The position numbers and the translations under genes were made by a program. Below are positions 1-8,849 of a stretch of 48,506 nt of DNA, in pieces. Within the stretch, counting starts at the first letter, position 1. The number at the start of each line of letters is the position of its first letter. The stretch comes from Prosthecobacter vanneervenii. GTDB taxonomy: Bacteria; Verrucomicrobiota; Verrucomicrobiia; Verrucomicrobiales; Verrucomicrobiaceae. The stretch is taken from positions 1-48,506 of the forward strand of contig NZ_JACHIG010000019.1 of NCBI RefSeq assembly GCF_014203095.1, given 5' to 3'. The notes beneath the pieces were generated by a model. The model worked only from the letters and a program-made list of their open reading frames with translations. It did not search any database and was not told the DNA's origin.

Positions 1-226
1 CCCACCATGCAAAGCGTTGGGTTTTCATCGACATGTCTTCTTGCCTCGATGCACCCAATTTGCCAATCGACAGGTTTTCAAACACGACCTAGGGTAAAAC
101 TCCCCGCCCCTCAAACTGCATATTTTCCGTTGAAGGTGCTGGAATCAAGCGATGCGTGGGCGGCTGTCCCGGCTTGGATTGAATAAATTCGTACCTGAAG
201 CGAGGGCTCTTTGACTGAACATCGAA

Positions 227-300
227 GGCTGGCAGGTGAGAGGATCAAAAGAGAAAGGCCATGCACAAGCTCTTGGGTCCGATCTGCCAGACGCAAGTAT
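227..300 (-). pseudogene. 5'-end relic of the coiled-coil gene at 3874-5247
   Basis: This stretch matches 5213-5285, which is the leader and first codons of the coiled-coil protein gene, with only a handful of differences. The relic keeps the equivalent of the ribosome-binding region and the first residues (MAFLF). It then runs into TGA, because TTTGCATCC has become TTTTGATCC. Nothing else of the gene follows. The rest of 1-393 shows no convincing gene. I read it as the stump of a second copy whose body has been lost. The alternative is a duplicated promoter/leader segment, which would have the same sequence signature. Confidence 0.6.
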
Positions 301-393
301 TTTGTGTGCTCGTTTGTGCTTCTATCTGGTATCAACGATGCTGCTGCAACGCGCGGCCTTCGTGTGCTGCCTTTCAGTGTGGCGGGTGAATCC

Positions 394-3300
394 TCACGCC
401 TTCGCCTCCGCCTTTGTCAGGGCATCCATCAGTTCATTCGACTTTCGTGTGTCAGGGTGGTTCCTGCCCAGCAGCTTCAGGCGGCCCTCATGGGCGCGCC
501 GGGCATATTTCAGGGCTTCCGGCTGCTTCTTCTGCATGCCCAGGCACACGGCCAGGTGGTGGCAGGTTTCCAGCGTCTCCGCACTCTCCGCGCCGAAGGC
601 ATGCTGGCAGATGCCCAGCGTCTGGCGCAGTTCCTTTTCGGCCTCCGCATCCTTGTGCTGCCGAGTCAGCAGGTCTGCCAGTGCGCGGCGCGACTTCACG
701 GTTTCCCTGGCTTCCGGTCCGAAGGCACGGGTCTCTGCGGCCACGAGGCTGCGGCTCTCCCTCTCCGCCTCGGCGTATTGCTCCTGCGTGATCAGCGTGG
801 CGATGATGGCCTCCTGCAGGTCCAGCACCCGGCGGTGGTCCTGGCCATAGGTCTGGATGAAGGCGGGCATGTGCCGGCGCAGCTGTGCGGTCACCTCCGC
901 GCCCCGGTCCTCCGTCTGGCGCCATGCCAGCAGCAGCGCGATCTGGGCCTGGGTGTGCATATCCTCAGCACCGAGCACGCGGAGAGAGATGTCCAGCACC
1001 TCGCCGAGCTCCTTGCATGCCTCTTCAGGCTTCTCCTCTTCGTGCAGGACACGAGCCAGAAGCATGCGCTTCCGCAATGTGTCCTCTGATTCCGCGCCAA
1101 ACACCCTGGTATAAAGTGGCAGCACCTGGCGGTATTCCTTTTCAGCCTCGTCATCCCTGTCCATTTCAGCCAGCAGGCCGGCCAGCGTGCAGCGGGACTC
1201 CACAGTCTCTCTGGCCTCGGGCCCGAGCAGACGCGTCTGCGTGGCGATGAGGCTGCGGCACTCCTTCTCCGCCTCCGCGTGTTTCTTCTGCTCCATCAGT
1301 GCGTCGAGCAGCGTGGTCTGCAGTTTCAGCACCTCGCTGTTGTCCTGGCCATAAGTTTTGACAAAGGCGGTCAGGTGCTGGCGCAGCAGCGCCTCCACAT
1401 CCGCATCCTGGCCCATGCTCTGGAGGATCTCCATGTTCATCACCACATCCGGCAGAGGGGAATCATCTGCGGGGCCGTGCGCGCGTGAGGCCAGGGCCAG
1501 CGCCTGATCAAACTCCTTTCCCGCCTCCTCCTCTTTCTTCTGCAGCAGCAGCAGGAAGGCGAGAGACGTGCGCACACGCAGGGCGGAGGCGGACTCCGTG
1601 CCAAACGCCTTGTCAAAGAGGGGCTGCAGCGCGCGGTATTCGGCCTCGGCTTCTGTCCATTTTTTCTCGTCCCTCAGGATGCCAGCCAGAGCGCTGCGCT
1701 GGTGCAGAGCAGACTCGCTCTCAGGACCGGGCCGCTTGCTGTAAAAGGCGATCACGCGGCGGCACACTTTTTCCGCCAGCTCATGTTGGTCATTTCTTCC
1801 CAGGTTTCTGATGAAGTCTCCCAGCCCGTAAAGAGAAAACGTGTGCGATTCCTCCGGTTTGATCACACGCTCGCAAAGCGCCAGCACCTGCTGGTATTCC
1901 GCCTCGGCCTCCGTCCATTTCTTCTGCTGGCTCAGGCTGCGTGCCAGGCCGCTGCGTGTGTCCAAAACGATATTGTTTTCTGCTCCAAGCACCTTGATCT
2001 GCAGCGGCAGCAGGCTGCGGTACTCCGCCTCGGCCTCCGCCCATTTTTCCTGCTGGCTCAGGGCATGGGCCAGACGGCTGCGGGTGTCCAAAGTGTACTT
2101 GCTTTCCGCGCCGAGCACATTGACCTGCAGTGGGATCAGGCTGCGGCATAGCTCCACCACTTCCGCGTCCTTGTCCTGGGCGGCCAGGGCATCCACGAGA
2201 AGGCTCTGGCAGAACACTGCATCCTTGCTCTCGGCGCCGAAGATCTTGATTTGGAGAGGTGTCAAGATGCGGCACTCCGCCTCCAGCTCCGCGTTCTTGT
2301 CCTGGGCTTTCAGAGCTCCGAGGAGATAGACATGGCATTGCAGCGTTTCCTCGCCCTCATTTCCGAGCGCCTTGTTTTGCAGCGGGATCAGGCGGCGGCA
2401 CAGCTCCTCCACCTCCGCGTTCTTGCTCTGAGCAGCCAGGGCTTGGATGAGCTGGAGCTGGCTGTGCAGCGTTTCCTTGTTTTCGGCCCCGATCACTTTG
2501 ATCTGGAGCGGGATCAGTCTGCGGCAGAGATCCTCAGCTGCCGCGTGCTTGTTCTGAGCAGCCAGGGCTTGGAGGACAGGTGTCTGAATCGCGAGCAGGC
2601 TGCGGCAAAGCTTGTCCGCCTCCGTGTGCTTGTTCTGGGCATCCAGGGCCTTGAGAAGATGGAGCTGCCAATCGAGCGCTTCCTTGCTCTCGGCTCCGAA
2701 GACCTTGACCTGCAGCGGCAGCAGGCTGCGGGATTGCTCCTCCACCTCCGTGTTCTTATTCTGGGCGAGCAGGGCTTCGACGAGAAGGTTCTGGCAATGC
2801 AGTGTCTCCTTGTTTTCGGCTCCGAAGACCTTGACCTGCAGCGGGAGCACGCTGCGGCAAAGCTTGTCCACCTCCGCATGCTTGTTCTGGGCAGACAGGG
2901 CTATGATGAAATAGGTCTGGCTGTGCAGCGTTTCAGAGCCCTCGGCCCCGAGCACTTTCGTCTGCAGCGGGTGCAGGCGGCGGTATAGCGCCTCCACTTC
3001 GGCGTTTTTGTTCTGGGTACCCAGCACGCGGATGAGATGGTACTGGCAGCGCAGTGTCTCCCTGTCCTCGGCCCCGAGAGTGCGCTCGTAAATGACCAGC
3101 CTCTCGCGGAGGTCCGCCTCGGCCTCCGCCTGTTTTCCCTGCCAGTACCAGCCCTCAGCCAGACGTCGGCGCGTCATCAGAGTGACTGGATCCTCAGCTC
3201 CAAGCACCCGTGTCGCAGTGGCCACGAGGCTGCGCAACTCCTCTTCAATCGCAGTCCCCGTAGTGAAGCTGCCTTTGGCCGCGAGCAAGGCGGACTGGCC

Positions 3301-3684
3301 GCGCAGTGTTTCACGATCCTCCGCGCCGAAGACTTTCGACAGCACCGGCAGCAGTTCGCGCAGTTGCGCTTCCGACTCCGCCACCTTGCCCAGCATGCGC
3401 AGGGCGTCTGCAAGCAGGAGGCGGGCGCGCAGTGTTTCCCTGGCCTCTGCGCCCAGTGCCTGCATGCGCGTTGCCACGAGCGCCTGCGCGGCCTTCTCTG
3501 CCTCGGCGTATCTGGCCTCCGCGTACAGCGCCTCCGCAGCCGCGAGGGCCTTCTCATCAGCCGCTGCAGCAGGGCTCTTTTGGCCCGCCTTTTCCTTGCC
3601 GCTCTCTGCGGCGCGTGCGGGTCCGGCACCCACGGTGGAATAGAGCAGGGCCAAGGAGAGCGCGGAAGACAGAAGCGGTTTCAT
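394..3684 (-). CDS. Secreted kinesin-light-chain-type TPR protein
   Basis: The product is 1096 aa and opens with a signal peptide (MKPLLSSALSLALLYSTVGA, cleavage near ARAAES), so it should be exported. The rest is an array of about two dozen degenerate 42-residue tetratricopeptide units of the kinesin-light-chain type, each with a core like VLGAE..ETL..... and a linker like AEAE..YRSLLPLQ. TPR arrays are protein-protein scaffolds; no enzyme domain is visible and the partner is unknown. Units between residues about 230 and 560 are very similar at DNA level. One unit, around residues 355-375, is shortened: it reads LLAIQTPVLQALAAQNKH and lacks its GAE-ETL half, which points to recombination between repeats. 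A shorter paralogue lies at 28046-29083 and shares the closing motif NHPDT. The gene is a single unit, with the coiled-coil gene upstream on the same strand. Confidence 0.9.
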   Translation of the reverse strand: MKPLLSSALSLALLYSTVGAGPARAAESGKEKAGQKSPAAAADEKALAAAEALYAEARYAEAEKAAQALVATRMQALGAEARETLRARLLLADALRMLGKVAESEAQLRELLPVLSKVFGAEDRETLRGQSALLAAKGSFTTGTAIEEELRSLVATATRVLGAEDPVTLMTRRRLAEGWYWQGKQAEAEADLRERLVIYERTLGAEDRETLRCQYHLIRVLGTQNKNAEVEALYRRLHPLQTKVLGAEGSETLHSQTYFIIALSAQNKHAEVDKLCRSVLPLQVKVFGAENKETLHCQNLLVEALLAQNKNTEVEEQSRSLLPLQVKVFGAESKEALDWQLHLLKALDAQNKHTEADKLCRSLLAIQTPVLQALAAQNKHAAAEDLCRRLIPLQIKVIGAENKETLHSQLQLIQALAAQSKNAEVEELCRRLIPLQNKALGNEGEETLQCHVYLLGALKAQDKNAELEAECRILTPLQIKIFGAESKDAVFCQSLLVDALAAQDKDAEVVELCRSLIPLQVNVLGAESKYTLDTRSRLAHALSQQEKWAEAEAEYRSLLPLQIKVLGAENNIVLDTRSGLARSLSQQKKWTEAEAEYQQVLALCERVIKPEESHTFSLYGLGDFIRNLGRNDQHELAEKVCRRVIAFYSKRPGPESESALHQRSALAGILRDEKKWTEAEAEYRALQPLFDKAFGTESASALRVRTSLAFLLLLQKKEEEAGKEFDQALALASRAHGPADDSPLPDVVMNMEILQSMGQDADVEALLRQHLTAFVKTYGQDNSEVLKLQTTLLDALMEQKKHAEAEKECRSLIATQTRLLGPEARETVESRCTLAGLLAEMDRDDEAEKEYRQVLPLYTRVFGAESEDTLRKRMLLARVLHEEEKPEEACKELGEVLDISLRVLGAEDMHTQAQIALLLAWRQTEDRGAEVTAQLRRHMPAFIQTYGQDHRRVLDLQEAIIATLITQEQYAEAERESRSLVAAETRAFGPEARETVKSRRALADLLTRQHKDAEAEKELRQTLGICQHAFGAESAETLETCHHLAVCLGMQKKQPEALKYARRAHEGRLKLLGRNHPDTRKSNELMDALTKAEAKA

Positions 3685-3823
3685 GGGTTGGGAGCGTGGT
3701 GGGTTGCCATGATCAACCGCCGGTATCGGCTCGTCACGAGGTTTTTGATCTAGAACAAACTCTGCGGAGCTTTGTAAGTCTTACTCCAAGGGGACAGTAA
3801 CTTTCGGCATGGTCCGAAGGTGA

Positions 3824-3862
3824 CCAGGTGAAGGGGGCGCATAAGGGCCTCCTTTCACCTGG
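3824..3862 (-). terminator. Hairpin downstream of the coiled-coil gene
   Basis: CCAGGTGAAGG and CCTTTCACCTGG form an imperfect inverted repeat just past the stop codon of the gene ending at 3874. No strong T-run follows on the minus strand, so it may be a weak or factor-assisted terminator. It also separates that gene from the TPR gene. Confidence 0.45.
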
Positions 3863-3873
3863 CTTGGGCTATC

Positions 3874-5247
3874 TCAATCACGTCCAAGGCTGTGTTGGCA
3901 GTTTGTGTTGCTGCGGGGGGGCGGCGACGGCGTAGGAACGGGGGCTGGGGCAGGAGGCGATACTGGTGACCGTTTTTTTTGCTCTTCAAGATCACGCATC
4001 CGCTGCGCCGCATCTTGAGTCGCTTTAAACGCCTGGCGATAGGCTTCTTCAGCCTGTTGGATCGCCTTCTCGTTTCCAGCCGTCCGAGCTTCTGATTCCT
4101 TGATCATCGCGTCCAGACTTTGAATTTGCGCAGCCGGATCGGCACCTGTTTCCTCCATGATTTTATCCACCTTGTCTCTCAAGTGTTTTGGCAGCCGCTT
4201 CCTTCCGTAGTCATACCCTTTCTTGGTCCATTTGAGAGTCTCTCGAAGATTTTGAAGACTACGGATATTATCTTGATTCGCTTGCAGCACCTGCTTTGCA
4301 TCAGCGAGTTCTTTTGAGAGTCTTTGCTGCTCTGCCAGGCGGGCTTTGAATTGTCGCTTCGCAGCGCCCAGTTCTGATTTGTCTGCCAAATCCAAGACAT
4401 CTTGGGTGGTCAGCGGCGGGGGGCTCGGGGCTGTGGATGCCAACGGGTTGCCGAAGCTAGAGTTGCCAGCATTGCCACGGCTGTCGGGAGCGGCTCCATA
4501 GGACTTGCTCTGCGGCGTGAGGTGTCCCCTGGCATCGGCTGCCGCAACCACATTATGGAAATAGTCGCTGCGGTGATCGCCCGCCTCCTCCGGGTTGCCG
4601 TTGTAGCGGTGCACGAAATCTTGGAATCCGGGCTTGGGCGGGGATGCGCCCTGGGTGCGGTACACGAGGTCATGGACCTCCGGTCTGCCGTTGAGGGCGG
4701 AATGGGAACCTGTGGCGTCATCATGTTCTTGGTGCTGAGGATCAAGGTCCTCGTGGGTGATGGGTGGCATATACCAAGGACTGGTATCATGGGACACAGA
4801 CGACGAGGTGCCGGGGCTGCGGCTGGGTGCTCTGGCACCGAACTGCGGGCTGCGTGGGTCACGGAGAGCAGGGGAGTCCTGCCGACGGGCCTCATTACGC
4901 GGGCGGAGGTTGCCGTCCTCATCCATGTAGTGTGGGGAATCGCCGTTATTGTATTGCTGGCGCACGGCATCAAAGACACCGCTGGCCTTGGCGGCGGTCA
5001 CACCGTCCTGGTGTGGTGTGGCCTCCTCCGTGTACTGGAGCTGGCGGGCGCTGGCCTGTGCGCCGCGCTGGGAGAGCGCCCGGTAGGTGGCCTCTGGCTC
5101 CCGCCTTTCAGGCAGATGGCTGCTGGCCCGCACCCCGCCGCTGCGCGGCATCGCCTCCGGGTTTTCATCATGATCATCGTCAGCCTCCAGATCAGGACGG
5201 CGGACTCGGGAGGCTGGCAGGTGAGAGGATGCAAAGAGAAAGGCCAT
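3874..5247 (-). CDS. Hypothetical coiled-coil protein with disordered N-terminus
   Basis: The product is 457 aa and I recognise no family. Residues 1 to about 270 are polar, rich in D, E, R, S and P, and look disordered. Residues about 270-430 form a charged heptad-like coiled coil (ELGAAKRQFKARLAEQQ through QDAAQRMRDLEEQKK). The C-terminus is a proline tract (SPPAPAPVPTPSPPP). There is no convincing signal peptide or membrane helix. I chose ATG at 5247 because AGGAG lies 7 nt upstream; a TTG two codons further up is too close to that site. The coiled-coil part is noticeably lower in GC than the N-terminal part. The leader and first codons are duplicated as a relic at 227-300. Confidence 0.7.
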   Translation of the reverse strand: MAFLFASSHLPASRVRRPDLEADDDHDENPEAMPRSGGVRASSHLPERREPEATYRALSQRGAQASARQLQYTEEATPHQDGVTAAKASGVFDAVRQQYNNGDSPHYMDEDGNLRPRNEARRQDSPALRDPRSPQFGARAPSRSPGTSSSVSHDTSPWYMPPITHEDLDPQHQEHDDATGSHSALNGRPEVHDLVYRTQGASPPKPGFQDFVHRYNGNPEEAGDHRSDYFHNVVAAADARGHLTPQSKSYGAAPDSRGNAGNSSFGNPLASTAPSPPPLTTQDVLDLADKSELGAAKRQFKARLAEQQRLSKELADAKQVLQANQDNIRSLQNLRETLKWTKKGYDYGRKRLPKHLRDKVDKIMEETGADPAAQIQSLDAMIKESEARTAGNEKAIQQAEEAYRQAFKATQDAAQRMRDLEEQKKRSPVSPPAPAPVPTPSPPPRSNTNCQHSLGRD

Positions 5248-5363
5248 GCCCAAGCTCCTGGGTCCGATCTGGCAGACGCAAGTGCTTTAAAGCCGGTTCA
5301 GCTGGGAAAGTAGCAGGAGGTGGTAGGCTGGCGTTTTGCGCCAGTCGGGGCAGGGCAGGGGCA

Positions 5364-5969
5364 TCACGGCTTCAGAGGCAGCATCACCTCATTCAGTCGC
5401 TGCGCAGGCAGGGTAAAGGGGCCGTCATACACCGCATACACGGGCTCTTCCACCCAGGCGAGCTTCCGCGCCCGCAGCCATTCGCGCAGCTGGTCCATCG
5501 CCTGCGCACGGCCCGGGCCCTCCGGCTGGCCGCTGTAGGAGCACACCGCCACGCGTCGTGCGGGCAGCGTGGCGATCTCCACCGCCGCATCTCCGGCACG
5601 CGGCGCCTGCTTCTGATGGCTCTCCGGCAGCACAAAGCTCATGGTGCTCTTTTCCATCAGCACCGGCGTGGTCATGGAGATCTTTTCCCCTTTCTCATTC
5701 GCTCCGCCGATGTAGCGAAACAACCGCATGAAGCTGCCGCCGTTCTCCGCCCCGCGCGTGCGCGCGATCTTCAGCGCCGGATACTCGCGGATGGAAAGCC
5801 GCCCCTCCGCCACCACCGTCTGGTAGGGCGTGGTAGGGTAGTTTTTGCGCGAGGACGAGGCGCAGGACTGGCAGCCGAAGCCCACCCCCGTCAGCAGCGC
5901 CAGCGCCATGACAGAGGATGCCGGCCGGCGGCGCAGCGTTTGAAGAGCAGAGGAGAAAAAGCGTTTCAT
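5364..5969 (-). CDS. SOUL/HBP-type heme-binding family protein
   Basis: The product is about 201 aa from the MKRFF start; an upstream ATG would add ten residues that do not look like a leader. An N-terminal hydrophobic stretch ending in VGFGCQSCAS suggests export, possibly as a lipoprotein, although the lipobox is poor. The mature part has the SOUL-family layout: YQTVVAEGRLSIREYPALKI near the start, then FMRLFRYIGGANEKGEKISMTTPV, and the closing VYAVYDGPFTLP.QRLNEV. SOUL proteins bind heme or porphyrins in eukaryotes; bacterial members are mostly uncharacterised, so heme binding here is by homology only. No operon partner is evident. Confidence 0.85.
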   Translation of the reverse strand: MKRFFSSALQTLRRRPASSVMALALLTGVGFGCQSCASSSRKNYPTTPYQTVVAEGRLSIREYPALKIARTRGAENGGSFMRLFRYIGGANEKGEKISMTTPVLMEKSTMSFVLPESHQKQAPRAGDAAVEIATLPARRVAVCSYSGQPEGPGRAQAMDQLREWLRARKLAWVEEPVYAVYDGPFTLPAQRLNEVMLPLKP

Positions 5970-6047
5970 GGCAGGTGTGCAGAGAGTGAGCCCACCCATT
6001 CAACGCCTCCCCCCGCCGCACGGATTCTCATTTCACTGCCCAGCCCG

Positions 6048-6100
6048 CACTTTGCCGCACCGGCTGCCGCCCAGCACCTCTGTGCTGGGTGGAGGCCGCG
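6048..6100. repeat. Dispersed hairpin repeat, copy 1 (6-kb locus)
   Basis: The sequence TTTGCCGCACCGGCTGCCGC followed by CCCAGCACCTCTGTGCTGGG recurs almost unchanged at 6808-6860. The second half is a perfect hairpin (CCCAGCAC / GTGCTGGG, 4-nt loop). It lies in the non-coding stretch 5970-6284, where nothing else is recognisable. Confidence 0.7.
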
Positions 6101-6284
6101 CGACGCCGCCCCAGCGGGTGGCATCCGAGCAAAGACATGATTTCCGATTCTCTCCACATGGGTTAAGGTCATCTCGATCCGTCCCCCCGCTGTTTTTTGC
6201 TTTCCTAACGTGTCTGAGATGCTGAATGACCGTGTGCGCCCCTTGCAGCTAGGCTGAGTCCCGCACATCCGTGAAATCACCGCA

Positions 6285-6713
6285 TCACTCCGGCTGCTGC
6301 CAAGGTGCTGCCGCAGGCGTGGCGGACGGCAGGGGTTGGAGTTGCTTTTGTGGCACTGGATCTTCAGTGGGCAGCTCTTCCGGCCAAGGTTCTGGGAGTG
6401 TTCTGGAATACCAAATCCAATACCCTCTAATTCGATACCGCAGGCTGAACCTGCGGTTGATTTCATTCCTTACCATCCTGGCCAGTTTGTCCGGAGGCGC
6501 CATGAGCCTTTCATTCTCTTTGGGCTTCGGCAGGGCTACCGCAGGCAGGGGGGTAAAAAGCATCACCACGGAAAGCGCCGCGCAGACCACCGTCATCAGG
6601 CAGCCGAGGCAGAGCAGCAGCCCCATGCCAAAGCCAGAGTCGGCACGCGCACCACCTACCCGACCCGAAGGGCGGCCGAACGACGGACGGCAGAGTCTAT
6701 GCGACATGGGCAC
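6285..6713 (-). CDS. Hypothetical small membrane protein
   Basis: An open frame of 142 aa, with a likelier start at the internal Met at 6626 (113 aa). From that start the protein begins with one hydrophobic helix (GLLLCLGCLMTVVCAALSVV), followed by a basic middle (ARMVRNEINRRFSLRYRIRG) and a proline/glutamine-rich tail (PEPWPEELP, LQPLPSATPAAAP). This looks like a single-pass membrane protein with a short soluble tail. I recognise no family. It is transcribed divergently from the DUF1549/DUF1553 gene. The opposite strand is also open over much of this region, so coding status is moderate. Confidence 0.4.
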   Translation of the reverse strand: MPMSHRLCRPSFGRPSGRVGGARADSGFGMGLLLCLGCLMTVVCAALSVVMLFTPLPAVALPKPKENERLMAPPDKLARMVRNEINRRFSLRYRIRGYWIWYSRTLPEPWPEELPTEDPVPQKQLQPLPSATPAAAPWQQPE

Positions 6714-6807
6714 CGTTTTACCGGAGGCACAGGCGCGATGTCAATCCTAAGACCGCGAAGCATCCACACATCCGCACGTTCAGGGCAGGGGAGGCTCCCC
6801 ACCCGCC

Positions 6808-6885
6808 TCCGCCCTTTGCCGCACCGGCTGCCGCCCAGCCCCTCTGTGCTGGGAGCGCCGGTGTCCCACCGGCTCTGGGTAACGC
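6808..6885. repeat. Dispersed hairpin repeat, copy 2, fused to a 30-kb-type hairpin
   Basis: 6808-6860 repeats 6048-6100. It runs straight into GAGCGCCGGTGTCCCACCGG CTCTGG, which has the same layout as the units tandemly repeated at 30 kb (GAGCGCCGATGTCCTCATCGG CTCTGG), with the stem changed in a compensating way (CCGGTG/CACCGG versus CCGATG/CATCGG). The stretch 6714-6962 upstream of the DUF1549 gene contains nothing else I can name. Confidence 0.7.
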
Positions 6886-6962
6886 TCCGCCGCAGCCGCG
6901 CTGCGCCGCATCAGCACACACGCACCCCCATCCCCACGAAAGACCCCGCACCTGCAGCCCGT

Positions 6963-8849
6963 ATGCTGCGGGTGATTCGGACTTCGCTGCTTTCCCTCTC
7001 TCTGCCGCTGCTTCTCCCCGCGCTCTGCGGCGGGCTGGGCGGTGGTGCGTTTGCGGCGGAAAAGGCGGCCGCTGCCAGTGCCGCTGCGCCTGCCGACACC
7101 TCAGGCATCGACTGGGCCAGGGCGCGTCAGCATTGGTCCTTTATCCCGCCCAAGGCGCAGGCTTTGCCCGCCGTGCGGGACACCGCATGGCCGCGCGGCC
7201 GGGTGGACAGGTTCATCCTCGCGCAGATGGAGCAGCACGATCTCACCCCTTCGCGCGAGGCCGAGCCGCGCACGCTGCTGCGGCGGCTGTACTTTGACCT
7301 CACCGGCCTGCCGCCCACGCCGGAGGAGGCGCAGGCCTTTCTCTCTGACACACGCCCGGGTGCCTACCAGAGGCTGGTAGATGATCTCCTGGGCCGCCGT
7401 GCCTTTGGCGAGCGCATGGCCTCGCTGTGGCTCAATCTCGCCCGCTATGCCGAGGACCAGGCGCATCAGGTGGGAAACAACACCTCGCTCAATCTCCCCA
7501 ATGCCTGGCGCTATCGCGACTGGGTGGTGGCCGCCTTCAATGCGGACCTGGGCTATGACCAGTTCATCCAGCGGCAGCTTGCCGTGGATCTGCTGGAGCC
7601 GCAAAACAAGGCCGACCTGCCCGCCCTGGGCTTTCTCGGCCTGGGGCACAAGCTCTACGCCCGCGGCCGCCTGGATGTGCAGGCCGAGGAATGGGCCGAG
7701 CAGGTGGACACCGTCTCGCAGACCTTCCTGGGCCTCACCGTGGCCTGCGCCCGCTGCCACGATCACAAATTTGACCCCGTCTCCACGCGCGACTACTACG
7801 CCATGGCGGGCGTGTTTGCCTCCGTAAAAAAGGTGAGCCTCCGCCCCGATGGCAAGGATGAGGACGACAAGACCAACGCCGAAAAAATGGACCCCGGCAC
7901 GCTGCACATCGTGCGCGATGATGAGAAGCCGCACGACCTGCCCATCTACCAGCGCGGCAATGTGGACACGCCCGGAGACGTGGCCCCGCGCGCCTGGCTG
8001 CAGGTGCTGAGCAAGGGCGAGCCCGTGAAGTTTCAGCAGGGCAGCGGCCGCGCCGAGCTGGCACGCCACATCGCCGCTGCGGACAATCCGCTCACCGCAC
8101 GCGTGATGGTGAACCGCGTGTGGGACATGCTCTTTGGCCGCCCGCTGGCACGCACCACCAGCAACTTTGGCGCGATGGGAGACAAGCCCACGCACCCCGC
8201 GTTGCTCGATGACTTGGCCGTGCGCTTCATGCAGCAGGGCTGGTCCATCAAGCGCCTCGTGCGCGAGCTCGCGCTCTCCGCCACCTACCGCCAGAGCAGC
8301 CAGGGCAGCGCGGCGAATGCGCAGCTCGATGAAGCCAATGACCACCTCTGGCGCATGAACCGCAAGCGCCTCGGCATCGAGCCCCAGCGCGATGCCGTGC
8401 TGGCCGTGGCGGGCACGCTCAGCCCCGAGGGCGGCCGCTCCATGGACCTCGCCGCGGCGGATCATTACAAGCGCACGCTCTACAGCCAGATCAGCCGCAA
8501 GGAGCTGAACAAGACGCTCATGCTCTTTGATTACCCCGATGCCAATGTGCACGCCGCGCGCCGCTCGGAAAGCACCACGCCCACGCAAAAGCTCTACGTG
8601 ATGAACAGCCCCTTCATGCAGGCGCAGGCGCGCGCCCTCGCCCAACGCCTGCAGCAGCATGCGCCCGATGACGCCGCACGCATCCGCCACGCCTACGCGC
8701 TGCTCTTTGCCCGCGAGCCCCTGCCGCAGGAGACGGAGCTGGCACTGCACTTTCTCCAGCAGCCCGCCGATCCCGCCGCAGGCATGAGCCCGTGGGAGCA
8801 GCTCGCCCAGGCCCTGCTGGCCACCAATGAGATGACCTATGTGGACTGA
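6963..8849 (+). CDS. DUF1549/DUF1553 (PSCyt2-PSD1) protein
   Basis: The product is 628 aa from ATG 6963, chosen because it opens a clear signal peptide (MLRVIRTSLLSLSLPLLLPA, cleavage after AFA). The upstream in-frame extension is repeat sequence. The DUF1549 (PSCyt2) domain starts around residue 60 (RVDRFILAQMEQHDLTPS) and includes the family signature CARCHDHKFDPVSTRDYYAM at residues 262 onward, a CxxCH heme-type motif. The DUF1553 (PSD1) domain follows (AADNPLTARVMVNRVW, then FGAMGDKPTHPALLD). Many Planctomycetota/Verrucomicrobiota relatives carry an N-terminal cytochrome c (PSCyt1) domain; this one lacks it. These genes occur beside DUF1501 genes and sulfatases and are linked by inference to polysaccharide breakdown. 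The stop overlaps the DUF1501 start by 11 nt. Confidence 0.93.
   Translation: MLRVIRTSLLSLSLPLLLPALCGGLGGGAFAAEKAAAASAAAPADTSGIDWARARQHWSFIPPKAQALPAVRDTAWPRGRVDRFILAQMEQHDLTPSREAEPRTLLRRLYFDLTGLPPTPEEAQAFLSDTRPGAYQRLVDDLLGRRAFGERMASLWLNLARYAEDQAHQVGNNTSLNLPNAWRYRDWVVAAFNADLGYDQFIQRQLAVDLLEPQNKADLPALGFLGLGHKLYARGRLDVQAEEWAEQVDTVSQTFLGLTVACARCHDHKFDPVSTRDYYAMAGVFASVKKVSLRPDGKDEDDKTNAEKMDPGTLHIVRDDEKPHDLPIYQRGNVDTPGDVAPRAWLQVLSKGEPVKFQQGSGRAELARHIAAADNPLTARVMVNRVWDMLFGRPLARTTSNFGAMGDKPTHPALLDDLAVRFMQQGWSIKRLVRELALSATYRQSSQGSAANAQLDEANDHLWRMNRKRLGIEPQRDAVLAVAGTLSPEGGRSMDLAAADHYKRTLYSQISRKELNKTLMLFDYPDANVHAARRSESTTPTQKLYVMNSPFMQAQARALAQRLQQHAPDDAARIRHAYALLFAREPLPQETELALHFLQQPADPAAGMSPWEQLAQALLATNEMTYVD

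Noticed and set aside
394..3684. True kinesin light chain with cytoskeletal role
   Set aside because: The repeats resemble kinesin light chain but the signal peptide places the protein outside the cytoplasm; no tubulin-like gene is in the window.
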